From: Magicicada septendecula
Lineage: Eukaryota > Arthropoda > Insecta > Hemiptera > Cicadidae
Length of the DNA: 64,000 nt
Reading direction: 5' to 3'
Assembly: GCA_034769895.1 (NCBI GenBank)
Contig: CM068373.1
Location: 432,617,080 to 432,681,079, forward strand
The position numbers and the translations under genes were made by a program. Positions 43,257 to 53,802 of this stretch are shown piece after piece. A model generated the notes under the pieces. The model saw only the letters and a list, made by a program, of their open reading frames with translations, had not been told where the DNA came from and did not search any database. Positions within the stretch are counted from its first letter, which is position 1. Every line of letters begins with the position of its first letter.

Positions 43257-43535
43257 ACCTTGCGTTCCGTTGCGCACTCCTTGGTCTGACCATATTTTTT
43301 TTAGACTTTCAATATTCCGCCGTCCTTTTGGATTATAAACCAAATGCTATCCTGTTCTTATTAATCCTTTAAACGTGGTCGGCCCAATCCTATCTCTATT
43401 GCTTTATCCTTTTCTTTAGGTTGTATATTCCAAATATGTTCCTTATATCATCATTTCTTAGCCGGTCCGTCCGTGTTACTCCTAGTGTAGATAGTAAAAA
43501 TCTCATTTCACTTCCCTGTATTCGGCTTTGGGTCT
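43257..43535 (-). pseudogene. LINE ORF2 C-terminal fragment (family E)
   Basis: The minus strand ends M-V-Y-N-P-K-G-R-R-N-I, then W-S-D-Q-G-V-R-N-G-T-Q, and enters (AAG)n without a stop. Higher up are worn counterparts of the 27688-28005 copy. The tail Y-N-P-K-G-R-R is a form of the LINE G-R-R-x-x-G-R-P box. It stops abruptly at about 43535, where a PLE begins on the other strand. Confidence 0.8.
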
Positions 43536-44021
43536 ACAAAATGCAATGCCAAGATTGCAGTAAATGTTACATAGGAGAAAAAACAACTAAAAAGCTTATT
43601 TTGAACATCTAAACGCATACAAAATCCAGAAATATATAAATCTAATTTGCCAATAAACACTGAACATGAATTCCCAGACAGAAACAACATGAAACTAATA
43701 AAACACATACCGCACAAAGGCACCATAAAAAACATTTGGAAAAATTTACAAATATACAAACACAAAAGACAAAACAAACTAATACCTGAACAAATACAAA
43801 TCAGTACAAAACTTGATACAATTTTCAAAGCACTCAACATCGAAAATACACAAAATACTAATATATACACCACAATCACACGCAATAATAACAACTTAAA
43901 AAACCAAAAACCAAAGAGAAGTCATAACAACAACCAACCAGCACACAGGTACTCCACAAGATTCAAAATTGGGAAGGCTGATGATGGGAAAACTAAGGGT
44001 CCCTTAAGATGTTCCAAATAA
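43536..44021 (+). pseudogene. Penelope-like element, GIY-YIG domain to C-terminus
   Basis: It starts V-Y-K-M-Q-C-Q-D-C-S-K-C-Y-I-G-E, the GIY-YIG core with its C-x-x-C, but a frame change right after Y-I-G-E spoils the T-G-R segment. From 43647 a clean frame gives I-N-T-E-H-E-F-P-D-R-N-N-M-K-L-I-K, then Q-I-Y-K-H-K-R-Q-N-K-L and a stop after L-R-C-S-K at 44021. The RT is missing. Near the stop a CTGATGA-T-GGGA...TCCC unit (43979 onward) recalls the ribozyme core, but GAAA is replaced. The related remnant at 20706-20936 covers only the C-terminus. Confidence 0.82.
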
Positions 44022-44160
44022 GGGAAAAATAACATCTTGAGGTAAAGTAAATACAAATTTTAAATATTATATTTAATATTTATACTGATTTTATCTGAAG
44101 ATGTTTTCTCCTTATTTGGAACATGTTTCGGGACGCTTTGTGTCCCCATCTTTATATATT
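44022..44160. other. PLE 3' untranslated relic with a degenerate ribozyme motif
   Basis: On the minus strand 44108-44155 has the GGGAC...GTCCC hairpin, GAAACATGTTCC and the following AAATAAGGAG found at 20341-20392, but the core reads ATAAAGA. It faces the opposite way from the coding piece, which suggests two PLE ends meeting here. Confidence 0.45.
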
Positions 44161-44164
44161 AAAT

Positions 44165-44760
44165 AATCCAGAGTGACTTCGGGAATACAGCTCAACAGAT
44201 CAGTTTGTATCGGTTCCCTGCTTTATGCGGATGACAGTTCTTATTTAAAACAATGAGGATAATTTACAAAGAGCTATGTTTTATTTACAAGAAGTGGCAA
44301 AAGATGTATTCACTGACAATTTCAGTAAGAAAGGCCAGAACCACGGCCTTTAAAGGTAAGGGCTAGGATAGTTATAAACAAGAAAACTTTAGAACAAGTG
44401 AACTGTTTTAAATATCTCGGCTGTGCAGTAAGCTATGAATCTGAATATGATGTAAAAGAGAAGATAAATAAATTTACATTGACATATGCGAGTTAAATGC
44501 AGTTTCTTTGCAATACTTTAAACTATACATTGCAAGATAGAATACGGAATGAGGATATCAAAGCCGAACTCAAATTAAGGGACATAACTGAAATTATTTC
44601 AGCTTACAAAAGACAATGGTGGGATCATCTCAAAAGGATGACAGAGGAATGATTGCCGAAAGCGGCACTGAACTATAAAGCCATTGGTAGAAGAGACGTG
44701 GGTCGGGGAACAGGTTTATATAATCTAATCCTTGAAGAGGGGAAGAAGTAGGTGACGTAA
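44165..44760 (+). pseudogene. LINE reverse transcriptase, catalytic box to C-terminus (family D)
   Basis: The plus strand begins G-S-L-L-Y-A-D-D-S-S-Y-L-K, the RT catalytic Y-A-D-D box. It continues E-Q-V-N-C-F-K-Y-L-G-C-A-V-S-Y-E-S-E-Y, then L-N-Y-T-L-Q-D-R-I-R-N-E-D-I-K-A-E-L, I-I-S-A-Y-K-R-Q-W-W-D-H-L-K-R-M, and I-G-R-R-D-V-G-R. Stops and at least two frame changes are present. Compared with the family D copy at 50905-51565 it lacks about 100 bp around 44495-44515. Confidence 0.85.
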
Positions 44761-44764
44761 TGTG

Positions 44765-45543
44765 TGAATCACAGTAAAACAACGTTGATGTATAGCGTAT
44801 AGATATTTGTATTAATTTTAACATTTTGAAACTAATAACTTAACTAGTATGTTACTTATCATTTTCTATCAAATTAAACTGATTGCTATTACCATTGTTC
44901 TTAACACTTTTACGAACACAAATGAATAATGTAACGTGTTGTCAACAGACATTTTCACAAAAAAGTCGAATAAATAATAAAAACAACAGTAATAAAGTAA
45001 GAATAAAGATTTCTTTTGATAATTTGGCTTAATGGCTTAACTATGCAAGCCAGCGTTGTTTACTAGTTTTGAACATCCTTCACTGATATATTTAATGTTA
45101 TTGTTTGTTTACTTTATTGTTTAAGACATACCGTATGCAATATATTTTATATATATGCTCATACTTTGTTATTAAAGTCAAAGGAAACTGGGTCACTTAG
45201 TAAATGAAGGAAATAAATTATATAGAGAAACTGTAGAGAGACAGTTTTTTTCAAATTACAGAACGTAAAATGAGGTCGTCTAGGTAATTGGGATAAAAAA
45301 TATTAGCTACAGAGAGGAAGCTAAATTTTCCACAAACAGAACAACATACACCCGTGCTTTAGTGAGCTGTAAAACTCTGTTTATATAAACATTATGAAAC
45401 AGACGAGTGGGCTTAAGAGATTTCCAACCGTAATTGTATACGTCAGAAAAGTATTAGAGTATGCTCTTATAGATCCTAATGCCGATCCCGATGAACAGTT
45501 TCATGCGTGTCACTTCAAATTCAGTTATCAGTTGTTTTAATCG
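44765..45543. other. no gene recognised
   Basis: AT-rich spacer up to the mariner relic. Confidence 0.45.
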
Positions 45544-45547
45544 TATA

Positions 45548-46823
45548 CGAGGGCTGCACAAACGACCACTAGATGGCGCTAGTGAGATGTGACATTATCA
45601 TTGTTGAAAAATTTGTCATATGTTATTTGTAAAACAATTGCAGCTCACATATTGGCCGAGTAGTTTGTTTACAGTAAGCGTGTAAAACAAAAGTGTTTGT
45701 GAAAAAATGGAAATTTCATGTGAAGGATTTCGTTGGATGATTTTTTACGATTTTAATAAAGGCCTAACTCAACAACAATGCCTCGAATCGCTTCGTACAA
45801 CTTTTGGTAATCAATCGCCATCAGAAAAGACTGTTTACAATTGGTTTGCGGAATTTCGCCGTGGTCGTGCTTCAGTCAGCGATGAATTTTGTTGAAGGTC
45901 GACCTAAATCGGTTGTTGTTCCCAAAAACATCGATGCTGTACACAACATGATTAAAGAAGATCGGCATGTGACTTACCGTGAGATAGAGGCATCCTTAGG
46001 CATATCGAAGACTGCAGTACATTCGATTTTACATGAAAATTTAGCTGTTAAAGAGGTCTGTTCCCGATGGATTCCGCATAATTTGACCGAAACTCAAAAA
46101 CAGGCTCGTGTCAATTGATGTAAGGAAATGATCCAAAAATTCGACCGAGGCAATGCAAAATCCGTATACAACATCGTAACAGGAGACGAAACTTGGATAT
46201 ATTCGTACGAGCCGCAAACTATGCAACAATCAACTGTTTAGGTGTTCCAAGATGAGCCGAAGCCAACAAAAGTGGTTCGTTCACGAAGCACTTCCAAGAA
46301 AATGATCGCTTGTTTCTTTGCTTACACTGGACATGTCGCGACCATTGCTTTAGAGGATCGAAGAACAGTTAATGCTGAATGGTATACAACAATTTGTTTT
46401 GCCACAAGTCATCGATGAAATCAGGAAACACAACCGAAAACGTCGCATCATTCTTCATCACGACAATGCCAGCTCTCACACAGCACGTCAAACAATTGAT
46501 TATTTGAAGGAGGAAACCATCGAATTAATGTCTCATTGCCCGTATTTACATGATATGTCGCCAAACGACTTCTTTTTGTTCCCGAATGTCAAACAAAAAA
46601 TGCGTGGACAGCGATTTTCATCACCTCAAGAAGCTGTTAAATCCTCCCAAAACCATATTTCTGAGGTACCAACATCAGAGTGGAAAAAATGTTTCGGATC
46701 TTGGTTGGAACGCATGCAAAAGTGTGTAAATCTCGAAGGCGAATATTTTGAGAAACAATAAAACGATTTGTATCAAAAATGTTTTTTCTTTCATTGTCTT
46801 TGTAAAAACTTAAAAAGTGCCCT
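45548..46823 (+). mobile_element. mariner-family DNA transposon relic
   Basis: TA is present at both edges (45546-45547 and 46823-46824). The ends CGAGGGCTGCAC and, in reverse, TAGGGCACTTTTTAAG are only weakly similar, so the inverted repeats have decayed or the edges are slightly off. The length of about 1.28 kb is right for mariner. The transposase inside is broken, so the copy cannot move itself. Confidence 0.8.
45707..46761 (+). pseudogene. mariner transposase, frameshifted
   Basis: It opens M-E-I-S-C-E-G-F-R-W-M-I-F-Y-D-F, then K-T-V-Y-N-W-F-A-E-F-R-R-G-R, the paired helix-turn-helix region of mariner. After a frame slip near 45890 it continues E-G-R-P-K-S-V-V, then Y-R-E-I-E-A-S-L-G-I-S-K-T-A-V. 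Catalytic residues are visible: T-G-D-E-T-W (about 46180), H-H-D-N-A-S-S-H-T-A (about 46460) and S-P-N-D-F-F-L-F-P (about 46560), with 34 residues between the second and third Asp, the D,D34D spacing of mariner. In-frame stops at about 46117 and 46240 and a shift near 46370 inactivate it. A full protein would be about 345 residues. Confidence 0.92.
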
Positions 46824-46939
46824 ATATACAACCTTATTACTCATAATATACGCGGGGGTAACGTAACATTATATTCAGACAAATAAGGAAGGTTTAATTA
46901 ATTAAGTACATTATAAGTGACTACTTCAGCATGTGCTGA

Positions 46940-48440
46940 AAATTGTTCAAACTGCTACGTTTGTTGAGATGAAAGACAATAATTACGTAACGCTCTTGGA
47001 AATTCTAGACTGTCCTTCTACACGTTTCTCGACTAGCCCATCGCGTGCAACCGGCATCATTCTAGAATGTCCTTCTACACGTTTCTCGACTAGCCCATCG
47101 CGTGCTACCGGCATCATTCTAGACTGTCCTTCTACACGTTTCACGACTAGCTCATCGCGTGCAACCAGCGTCATTCTAGACTGTCCTTCTACACGTTTCT
47201 TGACTAGCCCATCGCGTGCAACCGGCATCATTCTTGACTGTCCTTCTACACTTTTCTCGACTAGCCCATCGCGTGCAACCAGCATCATTCTAGACTGTCC
47301 TTCTACACGTTTCTCGACTAGCCCATCGCGTGCTACCGGCATCATTCTAGACTGTCCTTCTACACGTTTCTCGACTAGCCCATCGCGTGCAACCGGCATC
47401 ATTCTAGACTGTCCTTCTACACGTTTCTCGACTAGCCCATCGCGTGCAACCGGCATCATTCTAGACTGTCCTTCTACACGTTTCTCGACTAGCCCATCGC
47501 GTGCAACCGGCATCATTCTAGACTGTTCTTCTACACGTTTCTCGACTAGCCCATCGCGTGCTACCGGCATCATTCTAGACTGTCCTTCTACACGTTTCTC
47601 GACTAGCCCATCGCGTGCAACCGGCATCATTCTAGACTGTCCTTCTACACGTTTCTCGACTAGCCCATCGCGTGCAACCGGCATCATTCTAGACTGTTCT
47701 TCTACACGTTTCTCGACTAGCCCATCGCGTGCTACCGGCATCATTCTAGACTGTTCTTCTACACGTTTCTCGACTAGCCCATCGCGTGCTACCGGCATCA
47801 TTCTAGACTGTCCTTCTACACGTTTCTCGACTAGCCCATCGCGTGCAACCGGCATCATTCTAGACTGTCCTTCTACACGTTCCTCGACTAGCCTATCGCG
47901 TGCAACCGGCATCATTCTAGACTGTCCTTCTACACGTTTCTCGACTAGCTCATCGCGTGCAACCAGCGTCATTCTAGACTGTCCTTCTACACGTTTCTCG
48001 ACCTGCCCATAGCGTGCAACCGGCATCATTCTAGAATGTGCTTCTACACGTTTCTCGACTAGCCCATCGCGTGCAACCGGCACCATTCTAGAATGTCCTT
48101 CTACACATTTCTCGACTAGCCCATCGCGTGCAACAGGCATCATTCAAGGCTATTCCAAACACGGCGTCAGTGACAAGGTGACAAGGTCGTGAACTGACCT
48201 AGTCTCCGCACTGTTCGAACGCCTGTAACATATTATTCGGCACGCCTGCTTGAGAATGGAAGATTATTCTTGAACCTCAGCAAGAGTACACACGATACAT
48301 TCTGGAATACACGAGTCAGCTGCCGGCTTATCAGTTCAATTTAGGCCTGGCGTTATTCAGATACGGGTCGGAGTATTGTAGCGGCTAATCAATGTGTTAA
48401 TTAGTGTTACTTTATTATTGTTCTAAGGCTTTCAGGGCCG
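46940..48440 (+). mobile_element. LTR relic expanded by an internal minisatellite
   Basis: 46945-46995 holds CTGCTACG and GATGAAAGACAA, the U3 landmarks of the LTR family. After the 57-bp array, 48144-48430 continues with ATTCAAGG, a GAACTGACCTAGTCTCCG block, then GGCTTATCAGTTCAATTTAG, CTGGCGTTATT and AATGTGTTAATTAGTG. These follow the order in the LTRs at 5118 and 18736. The canonical 3' end is missing; sequence changes at about 48430 just before a palindrome. Without the array it would be near 350 bp. Confidence 0.65.
46998..48143. repeat. 57-bp minisatellite, ~20 copies
   Basis: Unit landmarks are CTGTCCTTCTACACG, TTTCTCGACTAGCCCATCG and CGTGCAACCGGCATCATT. Copies differ by a few bases, and variants with CTGTTCTTC or GTGCTACC are interspersed, suggesting blockwise amplification. 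57 is divisible by three and the unit lacks stops in one frame per strand, giving 359 (plus) and 386 (minus) codon open frames made only of a 19-residue repeat. I do not regard these as genes. Confidence 0.95.
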
Positions 48441-48503
48441 GTGTCAGTTTTATAAGAAGAGTTTACCGGGCTGTTTGGCCGTGGTATACGGTTTAAAGGC
48501 AAA

Positions 48504-48544
48504 CCAAACGTTTCGACAGCACCGCTGGCTGTCATCATCAGTGG
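48504..48544 (-). ncRNA. Hammerhead-like ribozyme candidate, left arm
   Basis: Minus strand: CCA, CTGATGA, extra T, GACAGC...GCTGTC hairpin, GAAA, CGTT, TGG. It matches the right-arm copy apart from one loop base. Confidence 0.6.
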
Positions 48545-48689
48545 AATTCAATGAATTCAAGACCTCCTGAACGTGGGTTGTTATCGTCAGGCCCACAATA
48601 CTGTGGTAAGGCCCTTGTGGGCTTGTGGTACCACAGTACTGTGGGCATGAGGATAACAACCCACATTCAGAAGGTCTTGAATTCATTGA

Positions 48690-48735
48690 ATTCCACTGAT
48701 GATGACAGCCAGTGGTGCTGTCGAAACGTTTGGTT
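48690..48735 (+). ncRNA. Hammerhead-like ribozyme candidate, right arm
   Basis: CCA (48693-48695), core CTGATGA (48696-48702), extra T, six-pair helix II GACAGC / GCTGTC with a seven-base loop, GAAA (48723-48726), CG loop of a one-pair helix III, U at position 17, then TGG (48731-48733) pairing with CCA. The perfect CTGATGA and GAAA core plus a strong helix II make it a good candidate; helix I is short. Confidence 0.6.
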
Positions 48736-48789
48736 TGTCTTTAAACCGTATACCACGGCCAAACAGCCCGGTAACTCTCCTTACAGTGT

Positions 48790-50230
48790 TCCTTTAATTT
48801 GATTTTTAAACTATAATAATTTGTCGTAAATTGTTCCTCTTCACGGAATTATGCTTCACTGATTTCTGTTAAATTACTGCTGTTTTTAGAACAGCCCCCT
48901 GCCCTTCACACGCACACACAGGCGCGCGCGCGTGTGTTTTCTATCTATAGTTTTTATGAAAAACGAAATCTGAGAAGGAAAAAATGTTTATAAAAAAATA
49001 AGAAGAATATTAACATTACTAGACAGGCCTACGCTTAGAGAGAACAACAAGAAGAAATGATATCGGTTGAACCCAACATGAGTAAACGCATAGTAGAAGG
49101 TAATCGTTTGTAAAATTGTCAGAGTAAAACGTGAGGAATAGTTAGTAGTAGCCTCTTTACTGAAAAGCAAAGGACTGGACGGCCGCGTCCCAAAATAGAC
49201 GTTATTAACGGCTTATTTACCAACAATGCAAACAAACCGTACAAAGTGAGCAGGTGCGACCAAACGCAAATTAACGATATTAAACTCCTGTTAAGCACCC
49301 GAAAGCTTCACAATTACTACTCGTTTTAAATGTGTTTCTTTAGCACAACAAAACGATGTTTCAGCACTGTTGTTAATCACAAACTACCCTCTAATCCTTG
49401 ATTTGCATTTAAGAAAATTTAAAAAAATTTTAGACTAGTAAGTTTACTAGTGCGCCGTTTACTTACGATGGTTCTACAGACAAAACACCAGTATGGTTTT
49501 AATAAAAAAAAAAATAATTATAAAACATATATTCCTCTTTTTTCCTTCAGTTCTCTTTTATTCACACCGTATTTTTCAAAGAGAGCTTTAAATAAAACAT
49601 ATCTGAACATTGTTAAATTTTATGTTTCCACTCTAGCGCGTTTGATAAAACTGCATTTGCTCTCTTCCGTTAAAGTGAAGTTAACACATATAAAAATCTC
49701 ATACAAACTCATGTTTTTTAATACGCTTGGCTGTTGCATAAAGAGGTAACTTCTGTTTCAGTGCATAACATAACTTCCAGCAAAGTTTTTTTTTTCATTT
49801 TAAATAAATAATGTATTATATTGTATGTCCTGTACATAATTATAGGGCTATCATAATTATTACTCTATTCTTGTACTTAATATTTCTTTTAGTCGTTTAC
49901 GTATTTGAACTGAAACCGCTTGTCTGTAAACATAGTTAAAAATTTTATCCAAGTATACATTATTACCTTTCTAATGTTGCTTCCTACAAATTGCATTGAT
50001 TATTACATAGTAACATCTCAGGTAATTGTAAATAACCTCTCGCAACCAGTTGTGTTAGAGGAAGTTAACTGCTTAAACATAAATAACTTTCTCACAATAA
50101 AAAATTTGTGAGAAATAAATCTCCATAACCATATTCATAAGATCAGTTATTTCTCTCTGGTTTCTTTTATTTACATCATATACATGCTAATAAAATCAAC
50201 GTGACTTATGTTTTTAATGATACAATTATT

Positions 50231-50234
<4 letters not shown>
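48790..50234. other. no gene recognised
   Basis: AT-rich with a short CG/GT run at about 48910-48938. Frames such as 49450-49749 have no motif. Confidence 0.45.

Positions 50235-50324
<90 letters not shown>
50235..50324. repeat. (CA)n microsatellite
   Basis: About 44 uninterrupted CA units. Confidence 0.95.
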
Positions 50325-50327
<3 letters not shown>

Positions 50328-50360
50328 GATACTGTAAGGCAATGGACACCTAACTGTAAG

Positions 50361-50385
50361 CCTAACCTAACCTAACCTAATCTAA
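50361..50385. repeat. interstitial telomere-type repeat (CCTAA)n
   Basis: Four perfect CCTAA units and one TCTAA, the complement of the arthropod telomere repeat TTAGG. It lies between a (CA)n and a (CTA)n tract. Chance or microsatellite slippage is possible at this length. Confidence 0.75.
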
Positions 50386-50388
50386 TAT

Positions 50389-50423
<35 letters not shown>

Positions 50424-50459
50424 GTACTACTACTACTACTACTACTACTAGTACTACTA
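50386..50459. repeat. (CTA)n microsatellite
   Basis: About 22 CTA units with two CTAGTA interruptions. Confidence 0.95.
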
Positions 50460-50659
50460 ACACACGAAGGGACCGATCATACCAACGTAGGTGAATGGAT
50501 CTACGTTAGTGAGTCGCGAACGATGGCCTCAGGGCACTAGGGCGCACCATGTTGTATGAGGGCTTTGCTGCGGTGGTCTGTTTTTTCACCGGCACTCATG
50601 GGAGCTACATGTTAATTTTGCAAATTACGTCTGGGATTAATGGACTCTATCGTCATCAT

Positions 50660-50830
50660 CATCATCTTCTTCTTAACGGATTTAGGCTTTGCGGCCTGTT
50701 CTTAATTCAACAGACCACCTTTTCTTAGGTATAAGAACTTTCCTTCTGCCTCTAAGGTTGTAAACATTCGCCATCTTCGGTATTCTACTTCCTTCCATTC
50801 TATTGATGTGTTGAATCCATTTTCGTCTGT
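50660..50830 (-). pseudogene. LINE ORF2 C-terminal fragment
   Basis: The minus strand reads, with small frame corrections, R-W-I-Q-H-I, N-R-M-E-G-S-R, I-P-K-M-A-N-V-Y-N-L and a G-R-R-K-V-L-I-P-K-K-R-W-like tail, then L-R-T-G-R-K-A. Its 3' side (50650-50680) is a TCATCATC / TTCTTC run, again a purine-rich tail on the element's strand. It is a short dead fragment. Confidence 0.65.
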
Positions 50831-50904
50831 ATTCATTAATATTTTTATTAACTGCAAACCTATCTTAATAACTTCTTATCTCTTCATTTTTTATACGATT
50901 TAAT

Positions 50905-51565
50905 GAATTCCTTAAAGATGATTTAAAAAGAGCTATGTTTCAATTACAAGAAGTAGCAAGAGAATACTCACTGATAATTTTAGTAAGAAAGACCAAAACC
51001 ATGGCCTTCAAAGAAAAATATCTAGTGAGGACTAAAATAGGTATAAACAACAGCACTTTAGAACAAGTGAGCCGTTTCGAATATCTCGACTGTGCAGTAA
51101 GTTATGAATGTGAATATGATAGAAAGAAAAGATAAATAAAGTTAGGGATATTTGTGGTAAGATTCATAAAAATCTTCGAACGAAAGGAAACAATACACAA
51201 CACAAGGATTAAATTTTAAAAGACAATTGCAGTTCCCACATTGACATATGTAAGTGAGGCGTGGGTCATGGCAAAAACGAAATGCGGCAAGATTCAGGGT
51301 GCTCAAATACAGTCTCTTCGAAGTATAAATTACACAGTACAAGATAGACTAAGGAGTGAGTATATCAGAGCAGAACTCGAAGTAAAGGACATAAATGAAA
51401 TTATTTCAGCTTACAGAAGACAATGATGGAATCTTCTGCAAATGATGACAGAGGATAGATTGCAGAAAGCGGCACTGAACTATAATGTCAGTGATAGAAG
51501 AGACGTGGGTCGTTCTAGGATAAGATTGTTGCCGAAACAGGTTTATATAACCTAATCATTGAAGA
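50905..51565 (+). pseudogene. LINE ORF2 C-terminal region (family D)
   Basis: Plus strand: M-F-Q-L-Q-E-V-A-R-E-Y-S-L-I-I, then K-T-K-T-M-A-F-K, then Q-V-S-R-F-E-Y-L-D-C-A-V-S-Y-E-C-E-Y, Y-V-S-E-A-W-V-M-A-K-T, I-N-Y-T-V-Q-D-R-L-R-S-E-Y-I, I-I-S-A-Y-R-R-Q and D-R-R-D-V-G-R-S-R. It lies 3' of the catalytic box, which the related copy at 44165 retains. Three or more stops are present. The coding end passes straight into (AAG)n at 51561. Confidence 0.85.
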
Positions 51566-51672
51566 GAAGAAGAAGAAGAAGAAGAAGAAGAAGAAGAAGA
51601 AGAAGAAGAAGAAGAAGAAGAAGAAGAAGAAGAAGAAGAAGAAGAAGAAGAAGAAGAAGAAGAAGAAGAAGA
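51561..51672. repeat. (AAG)n tail of the LINE at 50905
   Basis: About 35 AAG units on the strand of the LINE, directly after its 3' end. Confidence 0.92.
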
Positions 51673-51679
51673 TGTTTCA

Positions 51680-52135
51680 TTATGTCTTATATGTTATGTC
51701 AGCTTAAGAAAAAATATTTGTTGTCTTAATGATAAGGTACGCGAATAATTGTTTATATATTTTGTTAGAAAATACAAAGAAAATTATTAACCTTGGAAAA
51801 CAGAAATACCGTGCACATAGTACAAAAAGAAGATAGTGTTTGAAGCCTGCCTAATGAAATTCATGAGACTGTCACGTAGATAAAACAGGCTTTGTGAAAG
51901 AATGGAAATGTAATTGAGCAGTCTGGAAAATACATTATTCTCTAAAACACAAAAAAAATTGTAAAAGAGGGACAACACAGAAAACATTATTAATTTTAAC
52001 AAGTTCGTTCGTTATGTATGTCTAAACCATCTTGCTCAAAATCTCTAAGCTTGCAAAGTGTGTTTCGGGATTTTTTAGCGATGTCAGCTGAGATACGGAG
52101 AGAGCGGATCTCTTTGACAGTCTGTTATCAAACTC
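51680..52135. other. no gene recognised
   Basis: AT-rich spacer. Confidence 0.4.
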
Positions 52136-52139
52136 AATT

Positions 52140-52345
52140 CCTTCGGTAATTAAGTCGCGTCGCTTTTAATGAAAACGTTGATTGAAATCTGAAATGTCAA
52201 GGCGAGAACATGAAACGTTCTCAACCCTCGAACTGTGAGCAAATTTACTTAACTAACGTCTGGTGAATTGATGTTTGCATCCCTTCTTCAAGGTTTATTT
52301 ACATAAATCGCTTGTACCAGATTTTGTGGGGACAGCACTACAGTG
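52140..52345. repeat. Dispersed repeat R2, copy 2
   Basis: Co-linear with 14920-15128, with shared AACGTTGATTGAAATCTG-like, CTGTGAGCA, TAACGTCTG, TGATGTTTGCAT and TTTACATAAATCGCT blocks. It ends in both copies shortly after a CCAGAT block. Confidence 0.65.
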
Positions 52346-52349
52346 CTCC

Positions 52350-53798
52350 GACCTGGCAGCTCTGCTGAAAAACTTCTCACATACAAAAATTTATGGCTGT
52401 ATTTGTATATGGGCCTATTACCATGCTAGCGCGTGAACGCACACACGCATATCCTGAAATTCCTTTCATCCACACCTACAAATGTGAAAACGTCTGTAGA
52501 AAACGGTGATATCTAGCAACAAAAATTATTCTTGTACATAATATTATTCACCTACATAATACTCATACATTAAACATTATTCTTCCTTTTTTTTTAATTG
52601 ATGCAACTTTATTTGTAAGCTTATTTAATTTCAGTTATGTAAGATAAGTATGAGATATTCTATCTACCCTGCTCAATTCACGTATTTTCAATTACCCTTG
52701 AGGACAGAAGAAAATATTTCGAGAACTAACGTTCATAAAACTATGTCATACAAAATCTGACTAAAAATCCATAATTATAAAGACACTTAAGAATAATGAC
52801 CTTTGTTGCATACTCACTTGAGATCTACATTCGTATAGTCAACAAAACCTCGTTAACACTTAGTCTGATAATCTCTGGATGTTTTCCACGGTCACCTATG
52901 GTTTGTTTAATTCCTTTCTCACTATCATTTGGCTATATGTACCCTATAACACTGGTGAACTAACGAGGTGTTCAGGGGATTAATCCCTCTCCCATAGAGT
53001 TATTAAAAGTTTCAATTAAATTCAAAAAAAAATTAGTGTATCCAGTTGCTTGTGTTAAAATAAGGCCTATAAATAACTGTAAAAATAATTATATCATTAG
53101 TTAATCAATCACAATTAACTTTATTGGAAAGAATCTTAAAATACCATTGGGCTTGAGGAAAACGGGGAGTCAAATATCTAGTCTCATCCTCATCCCCCAG
53201 AAACTAGTCTTCTCCCTCCCAGAAAGAGCTCCCAGTTACATCACTGGTCAATAAGTTTATAATACATTTAGCATTTTCCTTTGGAGTTTATATTTAACAA
53301 TTTATCATCTTCCAGAGTTCTGTAAAGTATAAATGTGTGTTTAAAAATAATTTTATTTTAATTAACTATCAACATTAGTTTATATTTATTCTATGACACG
53401 TCATTTATATTGATGCAATATCTTAAACCTTTAAGTTAGGCGTTATATCTAAATTAGAATAAATGAAGTATATTTTAGAATATACAGAGTATATACTTTT
53501 ACTTAGATATATATTTAAAGTATATATATGAATATATTATAGTATATTGCGATGTGTAGGTACACCATAGTGCAAATAGTCAAGATATATGCTCCTGGAA
53601 TGAGGTGGATTTATTAACACACGCACTACACATTGTTACGAATCGTTATGTAAGCAATGTTATGCATCATTTCAAAGCACTTAAAATCGTTAGCAAGCCT
53701 AAAAATACTTAAAAGTAACGTTTTTAACAATGTTCCTTATCAACTAATTTATAATATTCAAACTTGCATCTCTACTTATTCACACAGTGAGTGCCTTA
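52350..53798. other. AT-rich interval, nothing recognised
   Basis: About 1.4 kb with no element found. TATA-rich runs at 53480-53545 are low in complexity. Confidence 0.45.
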
Positions 53799-53802
53799 AT
53801 AT

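Larger units (their letters stand above)
48455..48785. mobile_element. large palindromic element with two ribozyme motifs
   Basis: 48457-48618 and about 48625-48782 are reverse complements over ~150 bp, sharing TACCGGGCTGTTTGGCC, GGTATACGGTTTAAA and TTGAATTCATTGAATTCC. Each arm holds an intact hammerhead-like unit. Opposing frames at 48450-48686 (minus) and 48551-48802 (plus) encode nearly the same peptide simply because the arms are inverted copies. The block GCCAAACAGCCCGG also occurs at 35365. Target duplications were not found. Confidence 0.75.

Noticed and set aside
42951..43372. Poly-Arg and poly-Phe proteins
   Set aside because: Translation of (CTT)n; only the short start of the minus-strand frame is real LINE tail.
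43508..43894. Hydrophobic membrane protein on the minus strand (and 20729-20938, 23719-23928)
   Set aside because: Antisense of the PLE C-terminus, whose Asn/Lys/Thr-rich codons read as hydrophobic residues on the other strand.
46933..48143. Long open frames on both strands (359 and 386 codons) as repeat proteins
   Set aside because: They consist only of the 57-bp minisatellite; openness on both strands follows from a stop-free unit whose length is divisible by three, and LTR sequence flanks the array.
46998..48143. CRISPR array
   Set aside because: Units are contiguous with no distinct spacers, and the context is eukaryotic mobile DNA.
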